Source: Symsagittifera roscoffensis
Lineage: Eukaryota; Xenacoelomorpha; Acoela; Convolutidae
Assembly (NCBI RefSeq): GCF_963678635.1
Contig: NC_087063.1
Coordinates: 32,996,599-33,060,598, forward strand
Direction of reading: 5' to 3'
DNA length: 64,000 bases
Part shown: in pieces, positions 43,076 through 55,086 of the stretch
Numbering within the stretch: the first letter of the stretch is position 1
How the letters are laid out: every line of letters starts with the position of its first letter
Program-made: the position numbers and the translations under genes
Notes under the pieces: generated by a model
Database searches by the model: none
What the model was told of the DNA's origin: nothing
Seen by the model: only the letters and a program-made list of their open reading frames with translations

Positions 43076-44989
43076 CCAAAATTTCACAATTTTTTTCTTC
43101 ATGTTTTTTTTCGGTCAAGAGCGGTTGAGTTAGGTTAAAAAATGAAATTTAGTAATTTAAATAGTGTGTAAATTGCAGCAGAATTAATTGAAAGTTCTCG
43201 ACACAGACAACTGTTATGATTTTTTTTTGGAATTCAAATTACAACCATTAGGTCTTATACCACACAAGTCTTTCTACAAACTTTCCTCGAGATACTTAAA
43301 ATCTGGAGGAAAAAGCATACCCTACGCCATAGTTTCTTCCCATTTTTTATAGTGGTCGGAACAAATAATTTTTTTCTTCCTTTCGTTGTACTCTGCATAT
43401 CAAGGGCGGGCTTTGATGAAAAGCCGTTAATATATATAATTAGTTTTAAATTGATAATTTGTTCTATCTGTAAAATAATGCTAAGTGCCCAAACAGTTTC
43501 ATTATATTGTGATGTAAAGCGTGTATATAAAACACTTGTTTGATGTAATTTTCACGTGCAATTGATTGGTTGTGTCTGATAAGGACCATTTGCTAATGCA
43601 TTTAGCACAAATTGAACGTTCTTGGGATTATACTTGTTGAATTTTTCTTATTTGAGAATAGGTTTGGTAGGTGGAGACCAGCCTTCACATATAATTGAGT
43701 TTTTATGGACTGACTGAGCCTTGAGCTATAGGATGCTATATGTTGAGTTTTTTTCTGCTGGCTTGAGATTTTTGCCTATATTTTGTTTATTCGAAAAAGA
43801 TCTGACTAAAAACTTAGCTTTTTACTCGAATTCAAATTAAACTTAACGTGAAAATTCTAATAGCATTCTGATAGAATACTTTACTGTCATGTATAATTGT
43901 ACATACTTGCTTCTGATCAGAAACTTCAACAAAATTTAAGTTGCCTAGCTAGCTTCCTATTTGGAGATAGATTGCGAAATCATTGTCGAGTTTTCGAAAA
44001 TGCTCCCTGCAAAATTTCCTAGATCTGATTGTGTTTTTGTTAACTCACTGTTTGTGTGGTGTTGTGTATGCGTATATCTATCATATCATTTTGTATCTCA
44101 AATTTCCAGACGATCTATTCTGAGATCCTGTTAATTATGTTGAAGCCTAAAGGTATTAATTTTGAAGAAAATGACGAATATTTGTCCTAGGTACGTTTTT
44201 TTCTGATAAATTTCGACCATATTTATAATAGTCTTAGACAGAAAGCTTTAACCAGCTGAATGATAAAAACCCCTTTTTTTGAGCTCTAAATTTGAAGACC
44301 ATTGCACCTGTTCTAATTCTGCAATGTTATGGGTGATTCAAAACTGCCATTTTGGGATAATTATTGCGTGCTATGTTACCATTTTTCTATTTGAGCATAC
44401 CGTAGGCGGACCAGTCGAAATCGCGAAAAATGAGAAAAACTAATTATCCACATCTTGCTTAATTGGGCTTTAACTTCATATTTTTGTAATTGAGTTTCAC
44501 TTTTTATACACTATATAAATAGCACTCGTAGTTTCAGTGCAGACAGTGCATGAAATTTTTGTCCAAAAGGTTGTCCAAAAAGGTCGATTTTTAGCTTAAA
44601 ACCTTCGTTTTAAGTTTAGTCAGCTTATTTCCCCATTTGCTTCTTTAAGCTTGTTTTATTTTTGATATTGATAAGACTCTTGCACCAGTTTTGTGATTGC
44701 TCATCAACCTCATAAGGTCCTTTTTGCAAGCTTGAATAAATTTAAACCTGGAAAAACTGTTTTTTTTTTCGTTTTTCTAGTTTTTCTTCAAGGGCAATAT
44801 TATTCGAAGCCCTTTTTGCTATTTTTGGATTATTTGGGCGTCATGCTTTGCATTTTATACGGTTTTTATTGCAAGTGGTACGAAGCTCCGCTTCGTTTCT
44901 GTTTGTATAACGTTGGGAAGTAGTGACTTATAAAGTGAAATGAAATATAAAGTTCCAGGGAGGCCTGCTTAAGAGTAATAAACTTAATG

Positions 44990-45450
44990 AAGACATTTAT
45001 ATAGGTCTTTCTGATTTTTTTTTTCAGGAAAAAGTCTTAAGATGTGCATAAAAGTCTTTAATAAGTACAGATTTGCATTCATACATTTTGATGCATTTAT
45101 GAATGCACTTAGGTATATATGCACTTCTTAAGTTCAAATGAAATTCATCTGCTGAAAGTGACGTAAAAAGCGCTCTCCAAACACGAACAAGGAAATGGCG
45201 CGAAAGATGTGAACGATTTCTAGTTTCGAAAATGGAATTTAAGTTTTAGGTTTCCAGCGGAATAAATACTTACCTGTTATTCCAGTTTTCTGATATTGGG
45301 TTAATGTTATCAAAAAAGCGCCATTCATAAATCGTTCTATAAACTCAACGAGCTTAAAGGGCATCTATTTTCTTGTTAGAAATTCGAAAGTTGAGATTTT
45401 TTCAACAAAGTCCGTGTTCTTTGTTCACTTGCGTTCATTTTTCTTTTCCA
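44990..45450 (+). repeat. Dispersed repeat body, copy 2
   Basis: Contains TATATAGGTC, GATTTCTAGTTTCGAAAATG, CCAGCGGAATAAA, CCAGTTTTCTGATATTGGGT and GAGCTTAAAGGGCATCTATT. The last block recurs at 63805. A weak B-box-like GGTCTCAAATCC follows at about 45655. Confidence 0.65.
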
Positions 45451-46019
45451 ATCTTCGATTGGCTATGTATTAATATGAGTCCACTTTTTTCCAACTTAAC
45501 TCACATAAATGATTGCTCAATAAATTTGCGGTTTTTTGCTCAGCACTGTTCAGTCTTAGGATCGGCAATGTGTCTTAGCTTATTCATTGGTGAGTAGTGT
45601 TCGCAGAGAGCAAAAGACTATGGTTGTGAAAACATCAAACTACTTCTAGACGTCGGGTCTCAAATCCCTCTGGTGCAAATTGTTTTTATTTTCAAAGATT
45701 ATTTTCTGACTGATTGTTTTTGTTAGAGCTCACGTTTGCCATTCCTTGTGCAGCAGCTGCAAATTTTTTTTCGATATTTGTTTTTATAATGATTTTTTTC
45801 AAGCTCGATTATCAAATCAATTATCGAAGCGGCGCTAACATGAAGCGTAATATTTATAACCTAGCATCCAGTTTCTCAAATGCTTCCTAAATAGGATTAG
45901 ATTTTCATCAAAAAACCTCTGTCCTTAAAGACACTGAAAGAACTCGAAAATCGGGAAAAGCAAACAAGTTAAATGTCTTTCTTTGAGTTCATTTGAGCTT
46001 CTAACTCTATGACATGTTA

Positions 46020-46310
46020 AAGTGTTGATGAAAGCCGGGAAGACATTTATATAGCTCATTAAAAAGTCTTTAAGTTTGATCACGCCAAATTTGAATTTTG
46101 ATTGTGATTTTATTTCAAGTTTACTTGTTTGAAGAAAGCAAATTACATTCTCCAGTTGTAAAAGTGGAAAAAGCGCGAAAAAATGTAAGTGGATTTCAAT
46201 TTTTAGATTTCCAGCGAAATAAAAAAGTTACCTGTTGATTCAGTTTTATCAAATAATGGTTCTCAAATTGGGTTTATTTTATCACAACCAATTTTTGTCA
46301 ATTTTTCTGA
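46020..46310 (+). repeat. Dispersed repeat body, copy 3
   Basis: GTTGATGAAAGCCGGGAAGA, TTTATATAG, TTTCCAGCGAAATAAA, ACCTGTTGATTCAGTTTT, CAAATTGGGTTTA. A further partial copy (GTGTTAATGAACGAAATGAT at about 46572) is interrupted by the second LTR element. Confidence 0.6.
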
Positions 46311-46626
46311 ATGCTGTTTCGGCATGAATGCTTGCTATGATATATCCTGCAATTCTCACTTAAGAGTCCAGGATCTATGATATGGTTGGTTCGAGCTTTG
46401 AGATCAAACTCAAGTTTAAAGTTCGGGGGTTTGATTAGTATTTTTTTTCACTCAGTTTTTTTTTTTCAATTTCATTTCAAATTCATTAACTAAGTGGAAG
46501 TCAAGCTACGCTCTTCAAAAACGCAAACTGTTAGTTAAATAGAACTAGTAACTTGACTTTCAAATTGATTGAGTGTTAATGAACGAAATGATTTGGCAAC
46601 TATTTAGGTCGTGTTTTTCAAATGAA

Positions 46627-46631
46627 ATTGT
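46627..46631 (+). other. Target-site duplication, left
   Basis: ATTGT directly before the 5' LTR at 46632, matched by ATTGT at 57734-57738 directly after the 3' LTR. This marks a single intact insertion event. Confidence 0.9.
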
Positions 46632-47030
46632 TGTAACATATTGCTAAACACCTATGTTAATTACTCTCGCTAACTTACCTTAATAGGAGCGAATTAGACG
46701 CTTAATAGATTAAATGGTAAACTCATACTATGCCAATGACGAAATGCTAAAGTATATTTGCTCAAAGTAAACAATAAGGAGATCATTAGATCAGAGACAA
46801 AAGAGAGCCAGTAATACTCAGTAGCTCTAAACAATTGAACTTTCAAAACTCACTTTATTCAATCTAAGAAAGAAGGGGATAGCCATCACAAAGCGCATCC
46901 CTGAGTTGAGGATTCAAAACCCTAAACCGCACATCCAACATAAATACTTCAAACTTCATCACTGCAGAATACAAAGCAACACTTAACGCTCAAACGCTCA
47001 ATCAATAATTGCCAGTAACAGTATATTACA
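46632..47030 (+). repeat. 5' LTR of second element (399 bp)
   Basis: TGTAACATATTGCTAAACAC to AGTATATTACA. It pairs with the LTR at 57343. Confidence 0.95.
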
Positions 47031-47712
47031 TAGTGACTATGAGTGGGTGATGTTACCATCCTTCTTCGAAAGTTGAATCCAGAAGTGCAGTGAAGTGTTC
47101 AACTCCAACACACATGACGAGACAGAAGAGAGCAGTGCCACAGGATCGCTGAGAGAAGATCAAGGCAGTACCAAATTCTTACAGCGCCGCAGTCAGTAGC
47201 TGACGACAGCAGAAAGCAGAGAACAGAAAGTGTGAGAGGTCTATTCTATGGGAACAGATGATTTGCTGACTAGATGACAGCCTACTCTACTCTACAACTT
47301 AAGGAAAGCGAAAACCCAAAGCAGTTAGTTAAACATTAAAACTCGTGGTGCTTAATTAAAATTGATAAGTGCTCATTTGAAACCAGTCATATGAACTCAC
47401 CCATGACTAGCTTTTGAAAACCTATCCAGTGCTTAAAGACCAAACCAAATTGGAAAAAATATAGTGGAATCATATTAAAGCCGTGAGGAAAAGTAACTTA
47501 AAAAGTAGCCGAAAGTTTTAAAACAAAGAAAAGAGAGTTAATTAACTCCTACCCTTAACTAATCATAGTACGAGGTATCTGTAGACAGACGATAATTACG
47601 TCCTCAAAACCTAAGTACCCACTGGGCATTGATAAATTCCACTATAAAAAATCGACTGTTTCATCGAAATCATTTTTTGAATCAGATCTGACAATCAAAT
47701 AACTGTGATAAA
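47031..47712 (+). other. Leader of second element
   Basis: About 680 bp with no coding signal. A primer-binding site would start at about 47031-47035 (TAGTGACTATGAG), but no tRNA match can be confirmed. Confidence 0.5.
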
Positions 47713-49185
47713 ATGGCGCACGCTCAAATGTCAGTCGAAACATTTGGCGGGAGCGATATCGAAGATTTCGCCCAATTTGAACAGCTCTCCCAAGGATATG
47801 TGGGAGTAGCGGGAATCGCAAATGATCAGCAAGCGAACTTTCTACAACTGCACCTGCGAGACAACGCGTTTTGATTCTTCCAGACACTGCCAGCGCTAAT
47901 GAGAGCCGACGTACCTCTTAATCTAGCGGCACTACGTGACAATTTTGCAACCCCCATTTGCAAGAGGTTCATGTCCTAAAACTCGAACAATCGAAGTTTG
48001 ATATCAAGAAGGACTCACCAGAGAATTACCTGGTACAGCTCGCAAAAAAGGCACAACGAGCCTACCCAACACCGGACTTACCTGCGGTTGCCCCAATTGA
48101 TGGAACACTAGCAGGCGCTGCCGCCGATGCAGATGCAGCGCGCTTCCATGGAGAGACGGCGCAACGCCAAGAACGACTTGACGCAGAAAACGATCATAGG
48201 AACAATCAGATCAAACGTCTATTCATTAAAGGCATGCCCAACTGGCTTCGTTCGAAGATGATGGAACAACCAGCTGCGACAACAGTACAAGAGCTCTGTA
48301 ACCTGGCACGCAAACAAATGACAATTAGAGACGCCTGTCGTAATGAAGACTACCCAGAAGATAGCTTCAACGAAATAGGTGAAACAGTTTCCCACAACCT
48401 AATTAGTGCGTTGTCAAAACTAACAACAGCCCAGGAAGAGATTGAGAAACAACTCAACGAAGTCCGTAAAGAGCTGTCGGACCAACGAAAAATGATCCAG
48501 TCACGACCACAAGATGGCAATGGAAACACACAGCAGAGCTCTCAACTGAATAGCCAAAACACTGGTGGGAATAATAATCAAGCCCAACAACAACAGAATC
48601 AAGGAAATAACACACAAAGCCAAGGAACTGAAATGGCTCAAATCAGGACAATACGTCTGGCCCCAATCAAGGGAATGGATATGGGCAACAAAGATACAAT
48701 CAAAGAAGAGGTAGATTCGGTAAAGAAAAAAGAACGGACAGCAGAGAAATGATGGGGGATACGGAAACCAAGGTTTTCCCGGGTTTCAAAATATGCAGTA
48801 CCACCCACAAATGTTCCAGTTCCCCCAACAGATCCCTGGAATGCAATCGAACCCACATTTCCAACAAAACCAGAACTATCCTCAAACACAACAGAACGCT
48901 TAATTATACCCGAACCAGATGTGCCCTCAGGGTCAACAAACCCAACAGCAACAAGCGATAGCTACGCCACCACAACAAAACGCTCAGTTTGTCCAACAAG
49001 TTGCACAACCAATGATGCATCAGATGCACACCCAAAATCCCAATACATCAGCTGTTCGCACTGGAGCAAAGTTCTGTGATCACTGCGGGAAGTTTGGCCA
49101 TACTATAAGTCAATGTTGGCACAAACCCAAGCCGCAGGGACAGCAGCAACAGAATTTCCCGTTCCAAATGGAACCAAAAAACTAA
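47713..49185 (+). pseudogene. gag region of second element
   Basis: Starts with an ATG at 47713. 'FGGSDIEDFAQFEQLSQGYV' and 'NDQQANFLQLHLRDNAF' begin a capsid-type domain, continued by 'KLEQSKFDIKKDSPENYLVQ' and 'IKRLFIKGMPNWLRSKMMEQ'. After a Gln/Asn-rich stretch comes a CCHC zinc knuckle 'CDHCGKFGHTISQC' (about 49075-49116). Gag binds and packages element RNA. Broken. Confidence 0.8.
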
Positions 49186-50105
49186 TTCAGTCACAAAGTC
49201 AGTCAGTCAAATCATCGAAATCGCGAAAATCACGCAAATTGAATATTCAAGAAGTACCAGACAATGAAATTATTGATCTGTACGCAGTCATCCCAACCGA
49301 AGGAACAGTGCTAACTTATATGAAAATAAGATTCGCGCCAAGCCTTCAAAGAAGAATACTGATTGACACAGGAGCATGTGCAAACCTTATTTCGAAACAC
49401 ACATTCGATGAAATTAAAAACGAAAAAACGCTATTCGCACCCTATAAAACGGCAAAATCAAGCCTCAAGCAAGTACGAATGGCAGGAGGCCAACTGGTGT
49501 CAATCGAAACTGAATTAACCATCGAATTTCACATGGTGGATATGAACTTTACGGAAACGTTCGTAGTACTGAATTCAGCGAATTCAACGATTCTGGGAAG
49601 CCCTTTCTTTAAAAAACATATTGGCTCAAAATACAATCTACTTCATTTTCCTGATGTGACACTCAAAATCAACGAAATTAAACCACTCAATGCACCTAGA
49701 CGCACCAACCGAGTGAAAAAATTCCCTCTTGTTCTCACCAAGAAACAAATAATTGTACCTCAGTCAAACAGTCATAATCGAGTGCCAATTGCAAGATATC
49801 TCGACTGACATAGAAAAAACGACTGGAATCGTAGTCCCATCACAAGAACTTGAAGAAAAATGCGAATTAGCAGCAACCTCATCAATAAATGAAGTTAACA
49901 AACAAAATGTTGTCTATGTCACAGCATTTAACATGACGGAACATAACTTAGCGATGCCTTTTAAAACCAAAATCGGAAAATTCTCGATACTCACACTAAC
50001 CGAATACGAAAATCTAATACAGATCGAGCCGCAAATTTTGGCATTTGCGAAAATGAACCAGCCGGATAATGTCGAACTCGGAATTAAAGAAATAATTTTT
50101 TAAAA
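49186..50105 (+). pseudogene. Aspartic protease region of second element
   Basis: 'RRILIDTGACANLISKHTFD' holds the DTGA motif (about 49362-49373), followed by 'SANSTILGSPFFKKHIGSKY', the ILG block. The remainder to 50105 is linker to RT. Confidence 0.8.
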
Positions 50106-51220
50106 AATAAGCCCGTCATTAGGATCAGAACAAAAACCACCACCCGAATACGAGAAATTTTGGTTCCCGACGCCCGAAACGTGCCCTACCCCGGAATCAC
50201 TTCCCAGCATTCAAAGGGAGATTTATGACCAAATCCTCTACTTTCAAGGTCTTGAGAAAACTGAACCAAATAATAACATCCAAGACCGGATGACCTTTTT
50301 GAGTAACTTACAGTGGGAGAAATCAGTGTTGACAAATGACCAAAGGTCAGAAGTAGAACATTTGCTGATCGAATATGCAGATATATTTGCCAAACACAGA
50401 TGTAACGTGCGCTATAATTCCGACTTAAAAATCAAGTTGACACCGGAACATCAACGCCCATTGTACACACAAGGACCACCTACGCCAATCCAATTAAGGA
50501 ATGAATTAACGGTTGAACTAGCTTTGATGCACTACTTTGATTCTAAATACAGTAGTCCGCTGTTTGCACATAGAAAACCACCTGGAAAATTGAGGTTGTT
50601 CATTGACCTCCGGCGCATCAATCATTCAATCAAAACTGACTATATAATTAGCAACTTTCCAAATGTCAAACATGACCGATGCTTCGAACCACTTTGCCGG
50701 AAAGAGTTTGTTTACCAAATTGGACGGCTCACAAGCATACCATTGTGTGAAAATGGCAGATGACCTTTTGGTCCAATTTTTGTCATTTAACTTCGGGTCG
50801 CGGACGTACGCCTACAAATGCCTAGCCCAAGGTCTTAGTAAATCTGTCACGGGATCTAGTTTATTCATCCACCACTACCTTGACCCATGCCTAGCAGCTG
50901 ATTTTTGTACACAATTCATGGATGATATAGGAAGTGCGGTGAATAATTATCAGGAACTAGTTCCCACGTTAAAGAAAAAGTTTGAATGCATCCGAAAATC
51001 AGGTCTAGAACTTTCACCTAAGAAATGCGAAATAGGAACACAAAGAATGAACTTTCTAGGAAATGTAGTAACATCACAAGGAGTTTTTCCAGAAGAAGCT
51101 AAAACTTCTGCTTTTCTCAGCAAAATAAAAATGCCAAGAACAGCGAAACAAGTAAAAAGACTCATCGGCTATGTGCAGTTTTTTTAGGAACTACATGCCG
51201 AGTCTTGGTGAAAAACTAAT
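50106..51220 (+). pseudogene. Reverse transcriptase of second element
   Basis: Blocks in order: 'KLRLFIDLRRINHSIKTDY', 'TKLDGSQAYHCVKMADD', 'CTQFMDDIGSAVNN' (the catalytic box), 'SGLELSPKKCEIGTQRMNFL' and 'RTAKQVKRLIGYVQFF'. This is a gypsy-type RT, distinct from that of the giant element. Broken. Confidence 0.85.
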
Positions 51221-52150
51221 ACCATTCTATAAGCTGCTGAGGAAGCAGGTCGATTTCGAAATAACGGAAGATCATCATAAAAACCTAGAAACACTCAAAT
51301 CAGACCCAAGCCAGGACTGCAGTATGTCATACTCTGCGATGCCAGCTACCACGGGACTGGATTTGTGCTGATGGTCCAGAATTACGTCAAAAACGAGAAA
51401 AGCGAAGAAATCAAGACGTACGCACCAGTTTCATTTGGTTCCCGGCTATTCAATACAGCACAGCTGAAATTTTCAATCTTTTACAAAGAATTCCTAGCCT
51501 TGTGTTTCGCACTTGATCACTTCTCGCACTACATCTGGGGATCAACCAAACCAGTGATCGTATTAATGGATAATAGAAGCCTGACACAGTTTTTCCAAGC
51601 ATAAACGATACCCCCATCAGTGTGGAATTTCCTAGATCGAGTATTGTCTTTCAACATCATCATCGCTTACATTCCAGGAACAGCGAACTACGCAGCAGAC
51701 TTCTTGTCCAGGATGCAAACGGATCCATCGGCATCCCTTTCAATAAAACTGACTGATAAAATACCAGTCAGGAAAATTTATGTTGACACAATAGCAAGAG
51801 TACCCGATGCATCGCTTAACCTGGTTCAATCAATCGAGGAGGCATTTTCTGAAACAGAACAAGTAGATGAACCTCTAGTAGCAAACTTACAAAGACTAGG
51901 ACTCTATCAAGCATACCTCGATAAACAAAGCACTTGTGATACTCATGGCACAATCGAGCCAAAGGCACTTGTAATGTTGAAGAGGCCAATGATGAATGCG
52001 ATAGAGTATCCAGATCCATCAGAGACATACATTGAATTAGACTCCAAAAATGAACCCATTGACAGGAAAAAAGAACAACAACAAGACACCGACATCGAAG
52101 AAGTCAAAAAGTGCATGAAAGCAGGCAAATCCTAGATCTTGCGTATGCAA
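51221..52150 (+). pseudogene. RNase H and tether of second element
   Basis: 'YAPVSFGSRLFNTAQLKFSI', 'FYKEFLALCFALDHFSHYIW' and 'MDNRSLTQFFQA' are RNase H blocks. 'NIIIAYIPGTANYAADFLSR' is the typical end of RNase H before the integrase spacer. Confidence 0.8.
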
Positions 52151-53300
52151 AATAGCAGAATAAAGAAGTACGCAAAGCAATTTAATAGACTTGTCATTGA
52201 AGACGAGGTCCTTCTCCGCAATTTCTACGACGATACTGGTAAAACCAAACAAACAGTTCTGTGTACCAAAACACATGTGGAACGAAACCGTATACAGGAG
52301 GACACATCGGAATGACACGAACCACAGAGGAATTCCGAAGGAGATACTATTTTCCAGGATTCTCGAAGTTTCTGGTCAACACGGTGAAAAACTGTTTAAC
52401 GTGCCCGCAGCTTAAGAATGCGTCAAGTAAACATCAAACACCACCACTCCAATCATTTTCTTCGTTACAGTCATACTCAGGTGACATGATGCAAATCGAT
52501 ATAGTCGGACCGCTAAAGTCTCCAGTGTACCAGTTTGTTCTTACTGGAATCGACGTTTTTTCCAAATACTTGTTCGCAGCACCAGTGACGAACGCAAGTG
52601 CTGACGCGGTGGCAAGAGAACTGACGAGGATGTTCTTCACGCACAGTTATGTCCCAAAAAGGATAATCTCGGACCTGGGAAGTGTCTTCACGTCTAAGTT
52701 AATTCGCGAACTCACGGGCCTTCTAGACATCAAAATTGGCCATGCAACCCTGAAACACCCACAAACCATAGGACTGGTGGAAAGATCCCATGGGGCACTC
52801 AAAAGGATTCTCAAACTTAATACTCACGCCCAATGGACAGATGGGCATCGCTATGTACCTCTTGGGACCTTCATACACAATACGTCATACTACTCGTCAA
52901 TAGGATGTTGTCCGAGCACCATCTTCCACGGAAGAGAGCCTACCAAACCCCTTGATCTCAGATTTTCAACCAAAGCATTGGAAATCGCTACGGCTAACGC
53001 AGACTTTGTAACCGCGCTACAAGACGCGAAGCTCGAAAAATTCAAGGAGACTAAAGACAACGTGTCATCATACCATAGATACCGGGGATACTACGACCAG
53101 AAAGCACTAGCCCAACCGCTAGTACTTCACTCGTTTTGCCTCCTCCTCAACGCTCTTCTGACAAATCAGTCTGATACTAGGAATAAGTGACTCCAAGTGT
53201 GGCTTCCCTTGTATAGAGTGGAAAAGGTGCTAACTAACAGTAATTACCTAGTAAGGAAAGTCGGAACCCACCACACACAGTGTGTCCATAGAATTCGTCT
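52151..53300 (+). pseudogene. Integrase of second element
   Basis: A zinc-binding part ('GGHIGMTRTTEEFRRRYYFP', 'NCLTCPQLKN') and a DDE core ('QIDIVGPLKSPVYQFVLTGI', 'ISDLGSVFTSKLIREL', 'LVERSHGALKRILKLN'). The C-terminal part at 53197-53290 reads 'WLPLYRVEKVLTNSNYLVRK', the beta-rich domain seen after gypsy cores. Confidence 0.85.
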
Positions 53301-53942
53301 CCGATCGATTCGACCACAGCACCAACCAGAAGACATTGACCCAATCGATACGGCCCAATTCGTGGTAGATCCGTCAATAAGCAAGTCCCGCAGCGAGCCA
53401 GGACTATTTGATGACTACTTACCTAGACTGCTTGACGACGTTCAACCGCAACATGACAGCGAAATCCAACAAGAAGCTTCGACGACCATCCGCTTATCTA
53501 TACCAATAGGAGGACCACTGGCATCAGAGCTGCCACCACCACCCCCTGCAGAAGTGATGGCACCGATATCACCGGCACCACCACCTCCAGTAGCACTTCC
53601 AGTACCGCTACTCGTAGTGCTGTCACCAGCACCACCACCACGTGAGCCACCAGCACCAATAGTACCACCACGACCGCCATCTCCACCTGACACTGAACTG
53701 GATCCAATCAATCCACCACGCCCTGAGAAACAGGACGCATCCCCCGGAGAAGATCACATGGACGGAGCGGGAGCGGCAGAACCAGGTGAAATAGCTCAAG
53801 GATGCGACAAAACTGCCGAGGAACAACACGTACAAGAACGACCGCGAACGAGACGCAAAGCAGCAGCCATAGCACGTGACAGATTTATGGACAAACTGGA
53901 TTTAGCAACGACGTACGATACCACCCGATACCACCTCGGGAG
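53301..53942 (+). pseudogene. Proline-rich post-integrase stretch of second element
   Basis: An open stretch with many PPPP and PAP runs (53520-53720), then acidic and basic segments. It is low complexity and probably a flexible linker between integrase and the downstream product. The long minus-strand open stretches opposite are an effect of this composition. Confidence 0.6.
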
Positions 53943-54623
53943 ATGAACCCTCGAAAATATGGTCTGCGAACAATATATGGTCACGAAGTCGCTCCGGTTA
54001 CCTTTAGCCCAAGATCTACACGAAAAGAAAAGCAGGCAAAAATACGACTACAAGCAGAAGAGGCAAATGAATCATTCCCTCCAAGAGATGAAAAGAAGAG
54101 TACCATAAAATGCAGCCTTAAACGCGCAAAACAGGCAACGAGGCTAAACGATGGAGCTGGCAGCAGCAAAGACTCAATGAATTCTATTCAAGAACCAAAT
54201 ATCATATTTGGCACAGGAGATCTGTTGCATTTTCCAGGCCCAATCGCACATTGTGTCTCGAGTGACTTCCAGATGAGTGCAGGAATAGCACAGCAAATCC
54301 GCGATGCCTACCCAGCACTACAGGCTACGCTAAAGTCGATCGGAACACCACAAGTCGGAGCCTCAGTATCAATGCACATTCCTTCTCAAAACAAATCAAT
54401 ATTTATTTTTGTGACAAAATCGCAATATTTCAAAAAACCGTCTATCTATGACCTTACACGCAGCCTCCGATGCATGAAGAAGCAGCTAATTGAACAAGGG
54501 ATCAAACAAATTGCACTTCCTAAGATAGGATGTGGTCTCGGTAAATTACAAGAACAGTCAGTTTTCAACATCATCTACGACATTTTCCGAAGAAGCGACA
54601 TCAAAGTCTTCATATATGTTTAA
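53943..54623 (+). CDS. TARG1-like macro domain ORF of second element
   Basis: An open frame of 226 residues. The first 85 are basic and disordered. Residues 87-226 match a macro domain of the TARG1 (OARD1) type: 'GTGDLL' (91-96), 'IAHCVSSD' (101-108), 'SAGIA' (112-116), 'FIFVTKSQYFKKPSIYDL' (154-171), 'QIALPKIGCGLGKL' (189-202) and a C-terminal 'SDIKVFIYV'. The family binds ADP-ribose and removes it from proteins or O-acetyl-ADP-ribose. The frame starts within four bases of the end of the preceding open frame. Its reading is intact, although other parts of the element are broken. Whether this copy binds or hydrolyses ADP-ribose is not known. Confidence 0.75.
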   Translation: MNPRKYGLRTIYGHEVAPVTFSPRSTRKEKQAKIRLQAEEANESFPPRDEKKSTIKCSLKRAKQATRLNDGAGSSKDSMNSIQEPNIIFGTGDLLHFPGPIAHCVSSDFQMSAGIAQQIRDAYPALQATLKSIGTPQVGASVSMHIPSQNKSIFIFVTKSQYFKKPSIYDLTRSLRCMKKQLIEQGIKQIALPKIGCGLGKLQEQSVFNIIYDIFRRSDIKVFIYV

Positions 54624-54640
54624 ACAGCTTTGCGGCACTG

Positions 54641-55086
54641 TCATTGATCACCACATCACAAATGACGAACAGGCACGAAGTCGGTCCACTAGGAGACATC
54701 AACTTCGCGATATCTCGAAAAAACAACCTGTTGCCCATGTTTAAGCATTACGAATAAAAAAGTTTTTCCTCCCCCATCAACGAGTGGAAGGAAATTCAAA
54801 CTTTTTGGGCTCATTGATCATCACATCACCAATGATGAACAGGCACGAAGCTGGTCCACTAGGAGACATCAAGTTCGCGAGATCTCGAAAAAACAACCTG
54901 TTGCCCATGTTTAAGCATTATGAATAAAAAAGTTTTTCCTCCCCCAACAACGAGTGGAAGGAAATTCAAAATTTTTGGGCTCATTGATCATCACATCACC
55001 AATGATGAACAGGCACGAAGTCGGTCAACAAGGAGACTTCAACTTCGCGAGTTCTCGAAAAAACAACCTGTTGCCCATGTTTAAGC
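54641..55086 (+). repeat. Three tandem 170-bp repeats between macro ORF and env-like region
   Basis: TCATTGATCA begins copies at 54641, 54811 and 54981, an exact 170-bp period; the third copy is partial (to about 55086). Each contains ACATCAC.AATGA.GAACAGG, GTTGCCCATGTTTAAGCA, and a hairpin-prone TTTTTCCTCCCCC ... GTGGAAGGAAATT (two full copies). Confidence 0.95.

Larger units (their letters stand above)
42699..46626. other. Intergenic region between GNPTAB and the second LTR element
   Basis: AT-rich, with no gene recognised. The GNPTAB 3' UTR and poly(A) site should lie at the left, where several AATAAA-like sequences exist and none stands out. The region contains an inverted R2 copy, dispersed repeat bodies and a weak tRNA-like segment. 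Confidence 0.6.

Noticed and set aside
53442-53984. Minus-strand Gly/Val-rich open frames opposite the proline-rich stretch
   Set aside because: Mirror images of CCA/CCT-rich codons on the plus strand. No domain seen.
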